Assembly: GCA_025450495.1 (NCBI GenBank)
Contig: JANWHI010000056.1
Span: 1 to 5,514 of the forward strand
Reading direction: 5' to 3'
DNA: 5,514 nt
From: Candidatus Dormiibacter sp.
GTDB taxonomy: Bacteria; Chloroflexota; Dormibacteria; UBA8260
Shown here: one piece after another, positions 5,416 to 5,514 of the stretch
Position numbering within the stretch: position 1 is the stretch's first letter
How the letters are laid out: every line of letters starts with the position of its first letter
Made by a program: the position numbers and the translations under genes
The notes under the pieces: model-generated
What the model was told of the DNA's origin: nothing
The model's input: only the letters and a program-made list of their open reading frames with translations
Databases searched by the model: none

Positions 5416-5514
5416 TCAGCGCCCTCGGCGAGACAGCACGGTCTCCATCAGCAGCGGGATCTCGACCCGCTCGCGCATCCGGTAGAGCAGCGCCACGTAG
5501 ACCGCGGTGGCGAC
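5416..5514 (-). CDS. C-terminal tail of an unidentified leftward gene, possibly a membrane protein
   Basis: Reading leftward from the window edge, 32 codons stay open to a TGA at 5418-5416. The peptide begins VATAVYVALLYRMRERVEI and ends METVLSRRGR. The alternation of a hydrophobic stretch with an Arg/Glu-rich tail would suit the cytoplasmic end of a multi-pass membrane protein such as a polysaccharide flippase or polymerase, but this is too short to identify. High-GC codon use, an in-frame stop and convergence on the GH5 terminator support a real gene end. Confidence 0.5.
   Translation of the reverse strand, partial: VATAVYVALLYRMRERVEIPLLMETVLSRRGR

Overview
The window is GC-rich (roughly two thirds G+C) with strong third-position GC bias, GTG starts and secreted proteins rich in Ala, Thr and Ser. 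This suggests a high-GC Gram-positive bacterium (Actinomycetota, possibly a Thermoleophilia/Solirubrobacterales-like lineage). The lineage is an inference from composition and gene types, not from a marker gene. No rRNA, tRNA, CRISPR array, insertion sequence or integrase is visible.

Layout: a leftward gene (1-514, running off the left edge) encodes a secreted TasA/camelysin-like protein. A 249-bp divergent intergenic region (515-763) contains three abutting stem-loops. A compact rightward cluster then follows: a second TasA/camelysin-like protein (764-1396); a SipW-type (ER/archaeal-type) signal peptidase I (about 1411-1971); a secreted protein made of two tandem copies of an unrecognised domain (1952-3064); a membrane-anchored phosphoesterase-family protein whose usual catalytic residues appear to be replaced (3113-4123); and a secreted glycoside hydrolase family 5 enzyme (4120-5382). 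A hairpin followed by a T-run (5382-5403) closes the cluster. Beyond it lies the C-terminal tail of a leftward, unidentified gene (5416-5514).

How they may work together: in Bacillus, the signal peptidase SipW processes TasA and TapA, which build biofilm-matrix fibres. Here a SipW-type peptidase lies between candidate substrates that share the same N-terminal layout (hydrophobic stretch, then an aromatic/Ala motif, then a Ser/Thr-rich mature start). The inferred role is a cell-surface or matrix fibre system with its own peptidase, an accessory two-domain adhesin-like protein, a degenerate phosphoesterase that may act as a binding or scaffold protein, and a GH5 enzyme that may trim a polysaccharide. 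A perfect 12-bp hairpin just after the second TasA-like gene could set a high subunit-to-peptidase expression ratio. The fibre interpretation is inference; the gene families of the TasA-like proteins, the peptidase, the phosphoesterase fold and GH5 are well supported by motifs.
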